Assembly (NCBI GenBank): GCA_023411615.1
Contig: JAEYOR010000010.1
Span: 1 to 64,000, forward strand
Length of the DNA stretch: 64,000 bases
From: Actinomycetes bacterium
GTDB taxonomy: Bacteria; Actinomycetota; Actinomycetes; Actinomycetales; Demequinaceae
Direction: 5' to 3'
The translations under genes and the position numbers were made by a program. How positions within the stretch are numbered: position 1 is the stretch's first letter; each line of letters begins with the position of its first letter. The notes under the pieces are model-generated. The model did no database searches. It was not told where the DNA came from and worked only from the letters and a program-made list of their open reading frames with translations. This document shows positions 42,992-53,014 of the stretch, one piece after another.

Positions 42992-45739
42992 TCAGTACGC
43001 CACGACACCGCGCCGCATCGCCGTGATGGCGGCTGTGGCGCGCTCTTGGAGCGCCTCGGCGGGTGCCACAGACACGATCTGATCGAGCGCGTCGATTACC
43101 TGCTTGCACCACCGAACCATGTCGCCGGGAGCGATCTCGGCGCCACTGAGCACAGTGTCGAGCCCTTTGCCCTGGGTCCATCCATGGATGGCGTGGACGA
43201 GGCCCCAATGCGGTGCTGGCAGCGCAGGGAGCTGGCGCTCTTTGTGAGCATCGTCAATCTCTGCCCAGATGCGCTGCGTCTGCCGCAAGGCCTGACCCAG
43301 GACGCCCGTTGGCCCGCCGGGAATGCGGGGTTGGCGTTCGCCATCGTCCCGACGTGCTGAATAGAGCAAGGACGAGACGACCGCAGCAAGGGCGGGCGGC
43401 GTGAGCGAGGACCACGTGCCGCGTCTCAGGCATTCGGCAATGACGAGATCGTTCTCCGCGTACAGGGTGCGCAACATGGTGCCGGCGGGAGCCACCCGGG
43501 TGTCATCCCCCTCGCCTTCCAGGTAGCCGTACTGACGAAGGACGTGGCATCGGCGGTCAAATACAGCGGCGATCGATCCAGTAGCCCGGTGGATTTCGCC
43601 CGCGAGCTTGTCCTTGTCGCGAAGCGTGCGGAAGTAGCGTTCAGCCCAGCGGGCGTGGTCCTCGCGATCGGGGCATGCGTGACAGGGATGAGATCGCATC
43701 GCGCTTCGCAGTGCGTCCGCCTCGGTACGATTCGCCGAGGCCGGTTCGCGTGCGTGTCGCGCGGCGGCTCGCGCCACCTTGCCTTCAGCTGCAACCGCTG
43801 CACCGAGGTCCTTGCGCGTGCGGACGTCTTTGGTGTTGACGTGCTTGGGAAGGCTCATCCGTCCCACGGCTTCGACCCCCATCGGCAAATCGGCGAGGGA
43901 CAGCCGCAACACGCGGCCCGCGTCGTTGACCACCGTGGGCCGTGGTGCTCGTGGGTCATCATCGGGTGCAACGACCACGGCAAAACCTGAGCGGCGTCCC
44001 CCTCCAATGCGCACGAGATCACCCCGCCGCAATCCGCTCAATTGAGACGCGGTCGCCTCCCGCCGAGCCCGTGTGGCGGCTTTTGACGCGTCTTTCTCCG
44101 CCCGCGACAAGCGCTCTCGCAAAAGGGCATACTCGTGAAAGTCCCCTTTGCTGCACTCAAAAGCACCGCGGAAGCCTTCGAGAGATGCCTCGAGTTCACG
44201 CACCCTCTTCGCTTTGCCAACGACGGCTTGATCCGCCTGGAACTGTGCGAATGACATCTCCAAGACTTCGCGCGCGCGGGCCACGCCCGACGTGGCGACG
44301 AGGTTGATCGCCATGTTGTAGGTCGGCTGAAACGACGACATGAGCGGGTAAGTGCGCCGCGACGCGAGGCGGGCAAGCTGTGCCGCATCAAAACCCGGGT
44401 GTTCGACGACTACTGCATGTCCCTCGACGTCGATGCCACGACGACCGGCGCGGCCAGTCAGCTGCGTGTACTCCCCCGCTGTCAGGTCCTTGTGTCCCTG
44501 GCCGTCCCACTTCACGAGCTTCTCGAGCACAACCGAGCGGGCCGGCATATTGATGCCGAGCGCAAGGGTCTCGGTGGCGTAGACCACCTTGATGAGCCCG
44601 GCGGCGAAGAGCTCCTCCACGACCTCTTTGAACAATGGGATCATGCCCGCGTGGTGGGCGGCAATGCCCGCTTCAAGGTGGTCACGCCAGTGGTTGAAGC
44701 CCAAGGGGCCAAGGTCCTCAGGGGGCAGGCCAGCGCAGCGAGCCTCGACAAGCTCGCGAATGCGCGTCCGCTCATCGTCGGTGGTGAGCACGGTGCCTGC
44801 AGCACGCACCTGGTCCACGGCGTCCTCGCACCCAGCGCGAGAGAAGATGAAGACGATAGCGGGCAACAGCCCGTTGCGGTCGAGTTGATCGACGACCGCG
44901 AATCGCGGCGGAGCTCTTCGTACGCGAGGCCGTGACGATCCCCGAGCCGGCCGGTACGACGAGCGTCGTGAGCGGTCATCCCCCTCCCATTGACGTGCTC
45001 TCTTGACGACTGCTTCGAGTTCGGGGTTGAGCCGCGGTGTGCCCGGATCATTGTTCGGGTCCGTCTCAGGTGCGTAGAGATCGAAGAGACCTTCTCTGAT
45101 GAGCACATGGGGCCACAGTGGGACGGGGCGGATCTCACTGACGATGACGCGCGTGTCTCCTCGCACCTCCGTGAGCCAGGCACCAAACTCTTCCGCATTT
45201 GACACCGTCGCGGAGAGCGCGACGATGGACGTCGCGGCACCGACATGCACAATCACTTCCTCCCACACCGATCCTCTGAATCGGTCTGCGAGGTAGTGCA
45301 CCTCGTCCAGCACCACAACCCCAAGCTGATCGAGATCGCGCGAGCCCGCGTAGATCATGTTCCGGAGCACTTCGGTGGTCATGACGACGATGTCGGCGTG
45401 CGGATTGATCGACGTATCGCCCGTGAGAAGCCCGACGGCATCGGGGCCGTAGGCGGCCCGCAGATCGGAGAACTTCTGGTTGCTCAGGGCCTTGATGGGG
45501 GTCGTGTAGAACGCCTTGAGGCCCCGCTGGTGCGCATGAGCGACGGCAAACTCCCCCACCACCGTCTTGCCAGCGCCGGTAGGCGCCGCGACCAGTACCG
45601 AATGGCCTCTCGCGACGGCTTCGCATCCCTCCTTTTGAAAGGGATCAAGAGGAAACGACAAGGAGGCTTCGAAATCAGCAAGCTCGGGGATGCTGGCGCG
45701 CCTGCGCGACGCTGCATATCTCTCGGCGGGACTTGTCAC
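42992..45739 (-). CDS. helY: DEAD/DEAH-box RNA helicase HelY (Mtr4/Ski2-like)
   Basis: A 915-aa superfamily 2 helicase of the Ski2/Mtr4 type. Walker A APTGAGKTVVGEFA (about residue 50), DEVHYLAD as motif II, SATVSN motif III, and GINMPARSV...YTQLTGRAGRRGID as motifs V-VI; a C-terminal DSHCT region follows. In mycobacteria helY follows tatC directly; here a diacylglycerol kinase gene lies between. GTG 45739 is 6 bases after TAGATT, a -10 that includes the TAG stop of that kinase gene. Confidence 0.94.
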   Translation of the reverse strand: MTSPAERYAASRRRASIPELADFEASLSFPLDPFQKEGCEAVARGHSVLVAAPTGAGKTVVGEFAVAHAHQRGLKAFYTTPIKALSNQKFSDLRAAYGPDAVGLLTGDTSINPHADIVVMTTEVLRNMIYAGSRDLDQLGVVVLDEVHYLADRFRGSVWEEVIVHVGAATSIVALSATVSNAEEFGAWLTEVRGDTRVIVSEIRPVPLWPHVLIREGLFDLYAPETDPNNDPGTPRLNPELEAVVKRARQWEGDDRSRRSSYRPARGSSRPRVRRAPPRFAVVDQLDRNGLLPAIVFIFSRAGCEDAVDQVRAAGTVLTTDDERTRIRELVEARCAGLPPEDLGPLGFNHWRDHLEAGIAAHHAGMIPLFKEVVEELFAAGLIKVVYATETLALGINMPARSVVLEKLVKWDGQGHKDLTAGEYTQLTGRAGRRGIDVEGHAVVVEHPGFDAAQLARLASRRTYPLMSSFQPTYNMAINLVATSGVARAREVLEMSFAQFQADQAVVGKAKRVRELEASLEGFRGAFECSKGDFHEYALLRERLSRAEKDASKAATRARREATASQLSGLRRGDLVRIGGGRRSGFAVVVAPDDDPRAPRPTVVNDAGRVLRLSLADLPMGVEAVGRMSLPKHVNTKDVRTRKDLGAAVAAEGKVARAAARHAREPASANRTEADALRSAMRSHPCHACPDREDHARWAERYFRTLRDKDKLAGEIHRATGSIAAVFDRRCHVLRQYGYLEGEGDDTRVAPAGTMLRTLYAENDLVIAECLRRGTWSSLTPPALAAVVSSLLYSARRDDGERQPRIPGGPTGVLGQALRQTQRIWAEIDDAHKERQLPALPAPHWGLVHAIHGWTQGKGLDTVLSGAEIAPGDMVRWCKQVIDALDQIVSVAPAEALQERATAAITAMRRGVVAY

Positions 45740-45745
45740 CGAGTC

Positions 45746-45751
45746 AATCTA
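45746..45751 (-). promoter_or_regulatory. -10 element of leaderless helY, overlapping the dagK-like stop
   Basis: TAGATT on the minus strand, 6 bases, GTG 45739. Its TAG is the stop codon (45749-45751) of the upstream gene. Confidence 0.6.
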
Positions 45752-46678
45752 ACCCGTCCGTGCACCGAGAACTCGCAGTGCGCGCGGCACCACTTCCACG
45801 GTGATGGGCTCACCGCCTACAAGCTCGCCGTCTGCGAAGGCGGGTGGCAAGGTCGCGCCGCCTTCTCCTTGAGCGATGGTGACCTTGTCCACCTTGACAA
45901 ACGAGATGCGCGGATCGGCCGCATGGGATCCATCGTTCAGTTTGGGAAACAGGCGCACGATATCGCGTCGCGACAGCGCATGCGCGAGGACAAGTTCGAG
46001 TTTGCCGTCGGTCACCGAGGAATCTGGTGAGATCCGCAGGCCCCCGCCAAAGATTGGCGCATTCGCCACAGCAACAAGGGTGCACAACTGTGTCCACTCG
46101 CGCCCATCGGCGTTCACTGTCACGGCGTAGGGCTTGAAACGCATGAGTTCGCGCGCAGTCGCCACCTTGTACTTCGCGGGCCCGCGCGGTCGCGTTATCC
46201 GACGCGCATATGCGGCGACAGCGGCATCAACTCCGGCGGACAACACCGCGCCAAAGTAACGAGGTGATGCGGGTTTCTCCACGCTCTTTCCTGAGATCTT
46301 GCCAAGGTCGATCTCGAGGATATCCCCGGCTAGACCTGCGTCAATGCGATCGATGGCTGCGGGGATATCGTGGTGCGGAAGGCCGAGAGTCTGAGCGATG
46401 TCATCCCCCGATCCCGCAGCGACGATGCCAAGTGGCAGCTTCTTCTCGGCACAGACTTGGAGCCCCAGGTGAACCATGCCGTCGCCGCCCACAACCACGA
46501 GCGCATCAAGGTGACGTCGTTCGCGCACCGCCGCCTCATACGACGCCTCCCACGAACCACGGGAAAGGTTGTTGATCTGATGGCCCCGAGCGGCGAGCTC
46601 CGCAAGTGCTTGATGCCCCCAGGCCATTCCCCTCCCCGACCCGGAGGTGGGGTTGGTGATCACTCCTACCCTGCTCAC
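45749..46678 (-). CDS. Diacylglycerol kinase/lipid kinase family protein
   Basis: A 309-aa DAGK-catalytic-domain protein: VITNPTSGSGRGMAWGHQALAELAARGHQI, ALVVVGGDGMVHLGLQVCAEKKLPLGIVAAGSGDDIAQTLGLP, with the GGDGM and GSGDD loops that bind ATP. The C-terminal domain ends in the usual beta sandwich (VDKVTIAQGE...GGEPITVEVVPRALRVL). It phosphorylates a lipid, probably diacylglycerol, at the membrane. GTG 46678 overlaps the tatC stop. Confidence 0.9.
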   Translation of the reverse strand: MSRVGVITNPTSGSGRGMAWGHQALAELAARGHQINNLSRGSWEASYEAAVRERRHLDALVVVGGDGMVHLGLQVCAEKKLPLGIVAAGSGDDIAQTLGLPHHDIPAAIDRIDAGLAGDILEIDLGKISGKSVEKPASPRYFGAVLSAGVDAAVAAYARRITRPRGPAKYKVATARELMRFKPYAVTVNADGREWTQLCTLVAVANAPIFGGGLRISPDSSVTDGKLELVLAHALSRRDIVRLFPKLNDGSHAADPRISFVKVDKVTIAQGEGGATLPPAFADGELVGGEPITVEVVPRALRVLGARTG

Positions 46679-47451
46679 GCACGCTCCCTTGCGCGTCGAC
46701 GAACGCCTAGGGCGCCGATTCCAATGCCGCCAAAGTACAGGGCGATGATCGGGATCGCCATGATCGTCATCATGATGCCGTCAGGCGTGGGGGTCATGAT
46801 CGCGGTGAAGATGAAGATGAGCAGAACGGCCCAACGCCATCCTTTGAGCCACACCGACGTGCCGACAACGCCGAGCCAGGTCAGCGCCACCATCACCACG
46901 GGGAAAACGAATGCGAGACCAAAGGCAACGAGGAGCCGCATCGCAAAGGTGAGATACAGCTGTGCATCGAGAAGTTGAGCGGTGTCATCGGGTCGGAAGT
47001 CAGTGAGGATCGTCACCGCGTGCGGAAACATGAGCCAGGCAGCACCGACGCCGAGGAGAAAAAGTGGAATTGACGACGCGAGAAAGCCGACGGTGTAGCG
47101 GCGTTCCTTGCCAGTGAGACCGGGTGCAATGAACGCCCAAGTCTGGTAAAGCCACCAGGGCGAGCTGATGATGAGTCCGAGGAAGAGCGACACCTTGAGT
47201 CGCATGTCGAGTGCGGATGCGACTCCCGCAAAATTGACGGTGACAAGTGCGTTGTCCCGCTCCGCGATATCGATGAGGGGTTGTTGGAGCGCATTGAACG
47301 TTGGGTCAAAAAGAAACCAGCCACCGATCGCGCCCGCGACAATGCCGAGCAGGACGAGCAGGAGGCGATTACGCAGCTCCGCCAGATGCTCCCTCAACGG
47401 CATGCGGACGTCATGTCCGCGGCGAGAGCGTTTACGAATCCTTGCGCTCAT
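46675..47451 (-). CDS. tatC: Sec-independent protein translocase TatC
   Basis: Multispanning receptor of the twin-arginine translocase for folded proteins. The 258-aa protein has six membrane helices; PLREHLAELRNRLLLVLLG at the start and FGLAFVFPVVMVALTWLG in helix 4-5 are diagnostic. ATG 47451 overlaps the tatA end by 20 bases. A basic tail (RRRARERA) ends it. Confidence 0.95.
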   Translation of the reverse strand: MSARIRKRSRRGHDVRMPLREHLAELRNRLLLVLLGIVAGAIGGWFLFDPTFNALQQPLIDIAERDNALVTVNFAGVASALDMRLKVSLFLGLIISSPWWLYQTWAFIAPGLTGKERRYTVGFLASSIPLFLLGVGAAWLMFPHAVTILTDFRPDDTAQLLDAQLYLTFAMRLLVAFGLAFVFPVVMVALTWLGVVGTSVWLKGWRWAVLLIFIFTAIMTPTPDGIMMTIMAIPIIALYFGGIGIGALGVRRRARERA

Positions 47452-47617
47452 CGTCGGCCGGAGTCTTCGCATCGGACTCATCGGAGGTGAGCGACTTCGT
47501 CTCTTCCTTGAGGATGCGCAATGACTTGCCGAGGTTACGCGCGAACTCGGGCAACTTTGGCGCGCCAAACAGCACAAGCACGACGATCAGCACAACGACG
47601 ATGTGCCATGGCTTCAT
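47432..47617 (-). CDS. tatA: Sec-independent protein translocase TatA
   Basis: Pore-forming Tat subunit: one N-terminal helix (HIVVVLIVVLVLFGAPKLPEFARNLG, with the FG hinge) and an amphipathic helix, then a short acidic tail. 61 residues is short for TatA (often 80-100). GGGAGGAG precedes ATG 47617. No TatB is present here, which is common in actinobacteria. Confidence 0.93.
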   Translation of the reverse strand: MKPWHIVVVLIVVLVLFGAPKLPEFARNLGKSLRILKEETKSLTSDESDAKTPADDERKDS

Positions 47618-47651
47618 GACGAACGTCTCCTCCCGGGTAGGTCACCCAAGT

Positions 47652-48569
47652 CTAGGCCTGCGCGTGCGCGACAGCTTGCGCTTGCGCCGCCACCTCACGA
47701 GCAAGCGCAGCGGGCTCGATTCTGCGTATATGGGGGCCGATCGCCAACAACTGTCCGGCGATGACGCGCGCATCGGCGACGCCAAATCGTGCCGTCACCG
47801 TGTCGCCGTCGTCTTCCACGTGAACGCCAGGGAACGTGTCAAGAAGCCACCGTGCCGCTCGCGCCGCAGTGATGGCAGCCTCGAATTGGGGCACGAGCGA
47901 GAACCCACCCGTTGTATCGGGCTCCGTCTCAACAGCGTCCGCGCCTTTGACGGCAGACCGAATGCGGTCCAGTCGCAGAGTCCGGTAATCCTGTGCGCGC
48001 CTGCACCAGCACTCGACATACGTGACGCCGTCGATGACGACAAGCCGGTGCGGCTCAATCGTCCGTTCGGTGCGTTGATCGCTCGCGTCTACGTAAACGA
48101 GATCAACGACGTGGCGCCCGTCGATCGCACTGCGGAGCGTCGCGACGAGATCCGGATCGGGAGTGCCGAGCGCGACAGAACGCACGGCCTCACCGTCGCC
48201 GACCGCGGTGACGAGCTTGTCGAGAGCGGTGCTCACGGCGTCAGGTGCAACCCCGGAGGCCGCAACGGTCGACAGCGCACCGATGAGCGCGACTGCCTCA
48301 CGTGGCGAAAGCCGAACCTGGCTCACCCCTTGCGAATCTCGCAGGCGAACAATGCCGCGATCGAAGGCGTCGGCATCGAAGTCGATGAGGTTGTCGTGGA
48401 GGTAACCGGGCGTCCCCGTCACCCACAGCGTCATCACGTCCTTGTGAATCTGTGCCTCACTCACGCCAAAATGTTCGGCAAGGCGGGTCACCGTGTCCTC
48501 GTCGTGATGCTCGAGGTACGTGATGATCCCGAGGAGTCGCGTCACGCGTGCCGGAGTTCTCTCAGCCAT
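47652..48569 (-). CDS. pafC: WYL-domain regulator PafC
   Basis: Partner of PafB in the transcriptional DNA-damage response of actinobacteria. The 305-aa protein has an N-terminal winged helix (RVTRLLGIITYLEHHDEDTVTRLAEHFGVSEAQIHKDVMTLWV) and a WYL domain (about residues 125-200; ...VDLVYVDASDQRTERTIEPHRLVVIDGVTYVECW). ATG 48569 overlaps the pafB end by 8 bases. Confidence 0.93.
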   Translation of the reverse strand: MAERTPARVTRLLGIITYLEHHDEDTVTRLAEHFGVSEAQIHKDVMTLWVTGTPGYLHDNLIDFDADAFDRGIVRLRDSQGVSQVRLSPREAVALIGALSTVAASGVAPDAVSTALDKLVTAVGDGEAVRSVALGTPDPDLVATLRSAIDGRHVVDLVYVDASDQRTERTIEPHRLVVIDGVTYVECWCRRAQDYRTLRLDRIRSAVKGADAVETEPDTTGGFSLVPQFEAAITAARAARWLLDTFPGVHVEDDGDTVTARFGVADARVIAGQLLAIGPHIRRIEPAALAREVAAQAQAVAHAQA

Positions 48570-49557
48570 CGTCGCCTCCTTCCTCCGAGGCACGCGCTGC
48601 CAAGAGTGCGGCCTGTGCATAGGCGGCCACATCGTCGGCTATCTCTGCGGGATCGAGAACGCGCGCCCGTCCGCCCAAGGCGAGCACTGCATCGCGAATC
48701 TGATCCGGGTACCGGAACTCGACGTCGAGAACATCCCAGTCGCCATCGGTTCCCACGAGTGTGCCTCGCTCCCGAAACACGTGTCCGGCTTCTGGGCGAA
48801 CGCCAACACGCGCAATCTTGATTGGCGCGGGCGAAGAACCCTGGGTGGGGATCGATTCGGGAATCTCGTATGCGGACTCAGGCCCAACCGCGCGAACGTC
48901 CCCATGGATGCGCCGCAAACGGAAGGTGCGCGCGGCTTGCTTGCCACGATCAAAGCCGACGAGATACTCGGCGCCGCCCCGCAGGAGCAAATGCCACGGT
49001 TCAACAGTGCGCGTCGCGTGGCCCGTTGACTCCGATGTGTACTCAAACTCGACGACCTGGCGCCGTGCACGGGCCTCAGCGATTACCGCTGTCGCGTCCG
49101 AGAGCGACGTCGCACGGGCCCCGAGTCCAAGCGGCGATCGAGGTGCAGTGGCCGCAGTGGACGCGACCTTCGTCAATCCCTGGTTTGCGTCGGGCCCCAG
49201 TGTTGCTCCTTGCCAATACTCACGAGCCATGGCGAGCGCAGCAACCTCCGCCGGCGTGAACTCAATGTCAGGCATCGCGGCGTCAGATGCGTCGATCTTG
49301 TAACCGATCTCGTCGCCGTGTGTCGGGTCCACGACTGTCTTGAGTGGGATGCCGATGCGCCGCAACTCGTCCTTGTCGCGTTCAAACATCCGTTCAAAGG
49401 CGGCGTCCTCCCGGCGCGCCTCATCCTCGGTCCGACCTGGACTTGGCGGTGCATATCCGGCAACCGATGAGCGGATCTGAGCGCGCGTCATTCGTACCCG
49501 CGCGTGTGTGAGGGCGATGATCAGGTTGAGCAGCCGCTCGGCCGGATCGATTGCCAT
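48562..49557 (-). CDS. pafB: WYL-domain regulator PafB
   Basis: A 331-aa WYL regulator that with PafC forms the heterodimer activating the LexA-independent DNA-damage regulon in mycobacteria. The N-terminal HTH (AERLLNLIIALTHARVRMTRAQIRSSVAGY) is followed by a WYL domain (VVEFEYTSESTGHATRTVEPWHLLLRGGAEYLVGFD). It directly follows hisG (TGAATG); pafA and the other Pup-proteasome genes are not here. Confidence 0.93.
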   Translation of the reverse strand: MAIDPAERLLNLIIALTHARVRMTRAQIRSSVAGYAPPSPGRTEDEARREDAAFERMFERDKDELRRIGIPLKTVVDPTHGDEIGYKIDASDAAMPDIEFTPAEVAALAMAREYWQGATLGPDANQGLTKVASTAATAPRSPLGLGARATSLSDATAVIAEARARRQVVEFEYTSESTGHATRTVEPWHLLLRGGAEYLVGFDRGKQAARTFRLRRIHGDVRAVGPESAYEIPESIPTQGSSPAPIKIARVGVRPEAGHVFRERGTLVGTDGDWDVLDVEFRYPDQIRDAVLALGGRARVLDPAEIADDVAAYAQAALLAARASEEGGDDG

Positions 49558-50400
49558 TCAGACCCTCACGGCGAGCAGCTCAGTCGTCAGGATTGCCCTC
49601 GCACCCACGGCGTACAGCTCATCCATCACGTGGTTCATTTCGACTCGAGGCACCATGACACGGACCGCTTGCCAGGCGGAGTGGTGCAACGGATTGATTG
49701 TCGGCGCTTCGATGCCAGGCGTGATCGCCACGGCCTCCTCAAGCTTGTCATCAGGTACGTGGTAGTCGACGAGCACGTACTGCCTCGCCATCAAGACCCC
49801 ACGCAGCCGCGCCACAAGGACAGCCACCGTCGACTCCGGCACGCTATTCGCACGGACCAGAATCGCTTCAGACTTGAGCAAAGGCTCACCGAAGACCTCA
49901 AGACCTGCGGCGCGCAGCGTGGAACCCGTCGAGACCACGTCCGCCACAGCGTCGGCCACTCCCAAACGCACTGACGACTCGACGGCACCGTCAAGCCGCA
50001 CCACTTCTGCCTCGATGCCAAAAGACCTCAGGTGCGCGTCGACAAGGTGTTCGTACGAGGTGGCAACTCGCTTCCCCTCAAGCTGTTGGATCGATGTGAT
50101 CTCTGAGGCGGGAGCCGCATACCGGAAGGTTGAGCCACCAAAGCCCAACTCGAGAACCTCAGTGGCAGCGGCGCCGGAGTCGAGCAGGAGGTCGCGGCCC
50201 GTGATGCCGGCTTGTACGGTGCCTGAACCGACGTACACCGCGACATCTCGCGGGCGCAGGAAGAAGAACTCAACGTCATTGCGCGCGTCCGTGAGGACAA
50301 GTTCTCGCATATCGCGACGCTGTTTGTAGCCTGCCTCGGTCAGCAACTGGATTGCTGGCTCTGAAAGAGACCCTTTGTTGGGTACGGCGATACGCAGCAC
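49558..50400 (-). CDS. hisG: ATP phosphoribosyltransferase (long form)
   Basis: First step of histidine synthesis, PRPP + ATP. The 280-aa long form has the catalytic N-terminal part (LRIAVPNKGSLSEPAIQLL) and the C-terminal histidine-binding ACT-like domain (VLVDYHVPDDKLEEAVAITPGIEAPTINPL...). GTG 50400 is chosen, with GAGGG before it; the longer frame runs into hisE. hisE is immediately upstream, as usual in actinobacteria. Confidence 0.95.
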   Translation of the reverse strand: MLRIAVPNKGSLSEPAIQLLTEAGYKQRRDMRELVLTDARNDVEFFFLRPRDVAVYVGSGTVQAGITGRDLLLDSGAAATEVLELGFGGSTFRYAAPASEITSIQQLEGKRVATSYEHLVDAHLRSFGIEAEVVRLDGAVESSVRLGVADAVADVVSTGSTLRAAGLEVFGEPLLKSEAILVRANSVPESTVAVLVARLRGVLMARQYVLVDYHVPDDKLEEAVAITPGIEAPTINPLHHSAWQAVRVMVPRVEMNHVMDELYAVGARAILTTELLAVRV

Positions 50401-50407
50401 AGTGCCC

Positions 50408-50671
50408 TCACAAGTACTTTTCGACATCGGCAAGTGTGATGCCCTTGGCGACCATCAACACTTGAGCGTGATAGAGAAGCTGAGATATCTCCTCGGCGCA
50501 CTCCTCATCGCTCTGGAACTCGGCCGCCATCCATGCCTCGGCTGCCTCTTCGACGAGCTTTTTTCCAATGGCATGCACGCCAGCGTCAAGCAGACGGACG
50601 GTCCCCGAGTTCTCGGGGCGAGTCACGGCGCGTTCTGACAGCAAGTCGTACAAGTCGTTGAAAGACGTCAC
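50408..50671 (-). CDS. hisE: Phosphoribosyl-ATP pyrophosphatase
   Basis: Second step of histidine synthesis, removing PPi from PR-ATP. The 87-aa all-alpha protein has the MazG-like metal motif [16 protein letters not shown] and [22 protein letters not shown] 50671 lies 6 bases after TAGGCT. It leads a hisE-hisG unit that pafBC, tatAC and others follow closely. Confidence 0.95.
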   Translation of the reverse strand: MTSFNDLYDLLSERAVTRPENSGTVRLLDAGVHAIGKKLVEEAAEAWMAAEFQSDEECAEEISQLLYHAQVLMVAKGITLADVEKYL

Positions 50672-50677
50672 GCGGCC

Positions 50678-50683
50678 AGCCTA
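50678..50683 (-). promoter_or_regulatory. -10 element of leaderless hisE
   Basis: TAGGCT on the minus strand, 6 bases, GTG 50671, about 20 bases beyond the ribH stop. Confidence 0.6.
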
Positions 50684-50700
50684 GTGGGCGTCAAGGGGCC

Positions 50701-51183
50701 TCAGTCCAAGGCACGCGCGCCGATCTCCCTCAGAACCGCGTAGGTGGCTAGCGCTGCCTCGACCGCCTCGGCGCCCTTGTCCTCGCGCGATCCGGGCAGG
50801 CCGGCCCGATCGAGCGCCTGGTCATCGTTATCTGTGGTGAGAACGCCAAAGCCGACTGGCACGGCATGCACGCGCGCCACATCGGTCAGGCCCCGGGTCA
50901 CCGCATCGCACACGTACTCAAAATGCGGAGTTGAACCCTTGACCACCACGCCAAGGCAGACGATCACGCGAGATCCGCCTCGCGCCAATGCCTCGGCAAC
51001 GACGGGGAGCTCGAATGCCCCCGGTACGCGTAGCACTCGCGCGGTCGCGCCTGCCTTGTCAATGGCACGCAATGCGCCCGCGACAAGGCCGTCCATCACC
51101 TCTGTGTGCCACTGTGCGGCAACGACGTCCACAGTGATGCCCGAGCCGTCGACCGTGATGGTTGGTGCCCCAGCGCCGCTCAT
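50701..51183 (-). CDS. ribH: 6,7-dimethyl-8-ribityllumazine synthase
   Basis: Penultimate step of riboflavin synthesis; forms icosahedral or pentameric shells. The 160-aa protein shows [40 protein letters not shown] and [22 protein letters not shown] with the catalytic His. ATG 51183 overlaps the ribBA stop. Confidence 0.96.
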   Translation of the reverse strand: MSGAGAPTITVDGSGITVDVVAAQWHTEVMDGLVAGALRAIDKAGATARVLRVPGAFELPVVAEALARGGSRVIVCLGVVVKGSTPHFEYVCDAVTRGLTDVARVHAVPVGFGVLTTDNDDQALDRAGLPGSREDKGAEAVEAALATYAVLREIGARALD

Positions 51184-52421
51184 TCAGTTTCCTCCAACAG
51201 ATGTCCCATACGTTCGATCTTGGTGCGACGGTATGCCGCGTTCTCCGGGTGGAGACCGACGTGAAGCGGGATCCGCTCCTCAACCGAAATGCCGGAAGCG
51301 CGCAGTCCCTCCACCTTTGCCGGATTGTTCGTCATCAAGCGGACAGTCGTGAGACCAAGATCCTCAAGAATCGCCGCCGCCGCACCGTACTCGCGCCGAT
51401 CAACCGGCAAGCCCAAGTCAGTGTTCGCGTCAACGGTGTCCCTACCCTGATCCTGAAGTGCATAGGCCTGGATCTTCGACACGATGCCGATGCCGCGGCC
51501 CTCGTGACCTTGCAGGTACACCACGGCCCCGCCCTCTTGAGCCACACGCTCCATCGCGGTGTGCAGCTGCGGGCCGCATTCGCAACGCAAAGAGCCGAAT
51601 GCGTCGCCAGTCAAGCACTCTGAGTGGACCCGAACGACGGGCGTCGACCCCGCAGGACCGGGATGGATCAATGCGACATGCTCATCACCGGTGCGCGCAT
51701 CCCGATAGCCACGAAGAGTGAACTCGCCGTAGGCAGTTGGGAGGCGCGCCTCTCCTTCCATGAGGACCCGATTTGGCTGGGGCTCCACGGGGGCAGGAAG
51801 GTCGTTCTTCGCGCGTCGATAGTGAATGAGGTCGGCGATGGTCATGAGCGTGAGCCCCTCCTTGGAGGCAAGAGACGTAGCATCGCCCCTGCGCATCATG
51901 GTGCCGTCGTCGTTGACAAGTTCCGCAATGACGCCTACGGGCTCCAGGCCAGCCAAGCGACACAGGTCAACGGCGGCCTCAGTGTGTCCGGGTCGATGAA
52001 GGACACCTCCTGCAACAGCCCGCAATGGCAAAACATGCCCGGGTCGGATGAAATCGTCGGGTGAGGCATCGGGCTTCGCCAGCAGTTCGATGGTGCGGTG
52101 CCGGTCCGCCGCGGAGATGCCCGTCGTAATTCCGCTCGCGGCGTCGACCGACACTGTATAGGCCGTGCGACGCGGGTCCTGGCTGCGCGGCACCATGAGC
52201 GGCAGCTTGAGTGCATCGGCCTTCGAGCTCGGCATCGGCGCACACAAATAGCCACTCGAGTGGCGAATGCCCCACGCGACCCATTCGACGGTGGCGGTCT
52301 GGGCGGCCATGATGAAGTCGGCCTCGTTCTCACGGTCGCGACTATCGCTCACGAGGACGGGCTTGCCTTCGGCAAGGTCCTTGAGTGCCTGTTCCACAAG
52401 GGCAATCGGATCCATCGTCAC
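51180..52421 (-). CDS. ribBA: Bifunctional DHBP synthase / GTP cyclohydrolase II
   Basis: Supplies both riboflavin precursors. The 413-aa fusion has RibB (about residues 1-205; [40 protein letters not shown]) and RibA (about 210-410; [20 protein letters not shown] with zinc cysteines, QGHEGRGIG). GTG 52421 overlaps the ribE stop; ATG 52415 is an alternative. Confidence 0.96.
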   Translation of the reverse strand: MTMDPIALVEQALKDLAEGKPVLVSDSRDRENEADFIMAAQTATVEWVAWGIRHSSGYLCAPMPSSKADALKLPLMVPRSQDPRRTAYTVSVDAASGITTGISAADRHRTIELLAKPDASPDDFIRPGHVLPLRAVAGGVLHRPGHTEAAVDLCRLAGLEPVGVIAELVNDDGTMMRRGDATSLASKEGLTLMTIADLIHYRRAKNDLPAPVEPQPNRVLMEGEARLPTAYGEFTLRGYRDARTGDEHVALIHPGPAGSTPVVRVHSECLTGDAFGSLRCECGPQLHTAMERVAQEGGAVVYLQGHEGRGIGIVSKIQAYALQDQGRDTVDANTDLGLPVDRREYGAAAAILEDLGLTTVRLMTNNPAKVEGLRASGISVEERIPLHVGLHPENAAYRRTKIERMGHLLEETE

Positions 52422-53011
52422 ACCCGTCTCACCACCATGCGCTCAACGTACTTGGCGATGACGTCAACCTCGACATTGGCCCGCTCCCCCACGTCCATTG
52501 CCCCAAAGGTGGTCTCCGCGAGCGTCGTAGGAATGAGTGACACAGTCGCCTTGTCACCGTCAAGAGCGGCGACGGTAAGCGACACCCCGTTGAGAGCAAT
52601 TGAGCCTTTGAGCACCACGTACCGCAGCAGATGCTGTGGCAATTCGAAGGTGAGATCGTCCCAATCAGGCTGGCTGTCGCGTGCAACGAGAGTGGCGACT
52701 CCGTCGACGTGGCCTTGCATGAGGTGACCACCCAATCGAGCGTCGGCCCGGAGCGCCCGCTCAAGGTTCACCCGCGTGCCGGGAGTGACGGCGCCGAGCG
52801 TCGAGGTATCACGGGTCACTTTCATCACGTCGGCGATCCAGGTGTCACCACTGTGCTTGGCGACGGTGAGGCACACGCCGTTGACCGCGATTGACTCACC
52901 GTACGTGAAGTCATCGCCGAAGCCGGGTGACTGGATCGAAAGTTGAGCTTGTGCACCGTGGTCGGCAACGGCCGTGACGGTTCCGACGGATTCAACGATG
53001 CCGGTAAACAC
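52418..53011 (-). CDS. ribE: Riboflavin synthase alpha chain
   Basis: Dismutes two lumazines to riboflavin. The 197-aa protein is a tandem lumazine-binding repeat: MFTGIVESVGTV...IAVNGVCLTV and GHLMQGHVDGVATL...IALNGVSLTV. GTG 53011 follows GGAAGGA in the ribD end. Confidence 0.96.
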   Translation of the reverse strand: MFTGIVESVGTVTAVADHGAQAQLSIQSPGFGDDFTYGESIAVNGVCLTVAKHSGDTWIADVMKVTRDTSTLGAVTPGTRVNLERALRADARLGGHLMQGHVDGVATLVARDSQPDWDDLTFELPQHLLRYVVLKGSIALNGVSLTVAALDGDKATVSLIPTTLAETTFGAMDVGERANVEVDVIAKYVERMVVRRV

Positions 53012-53014
53012 CAG

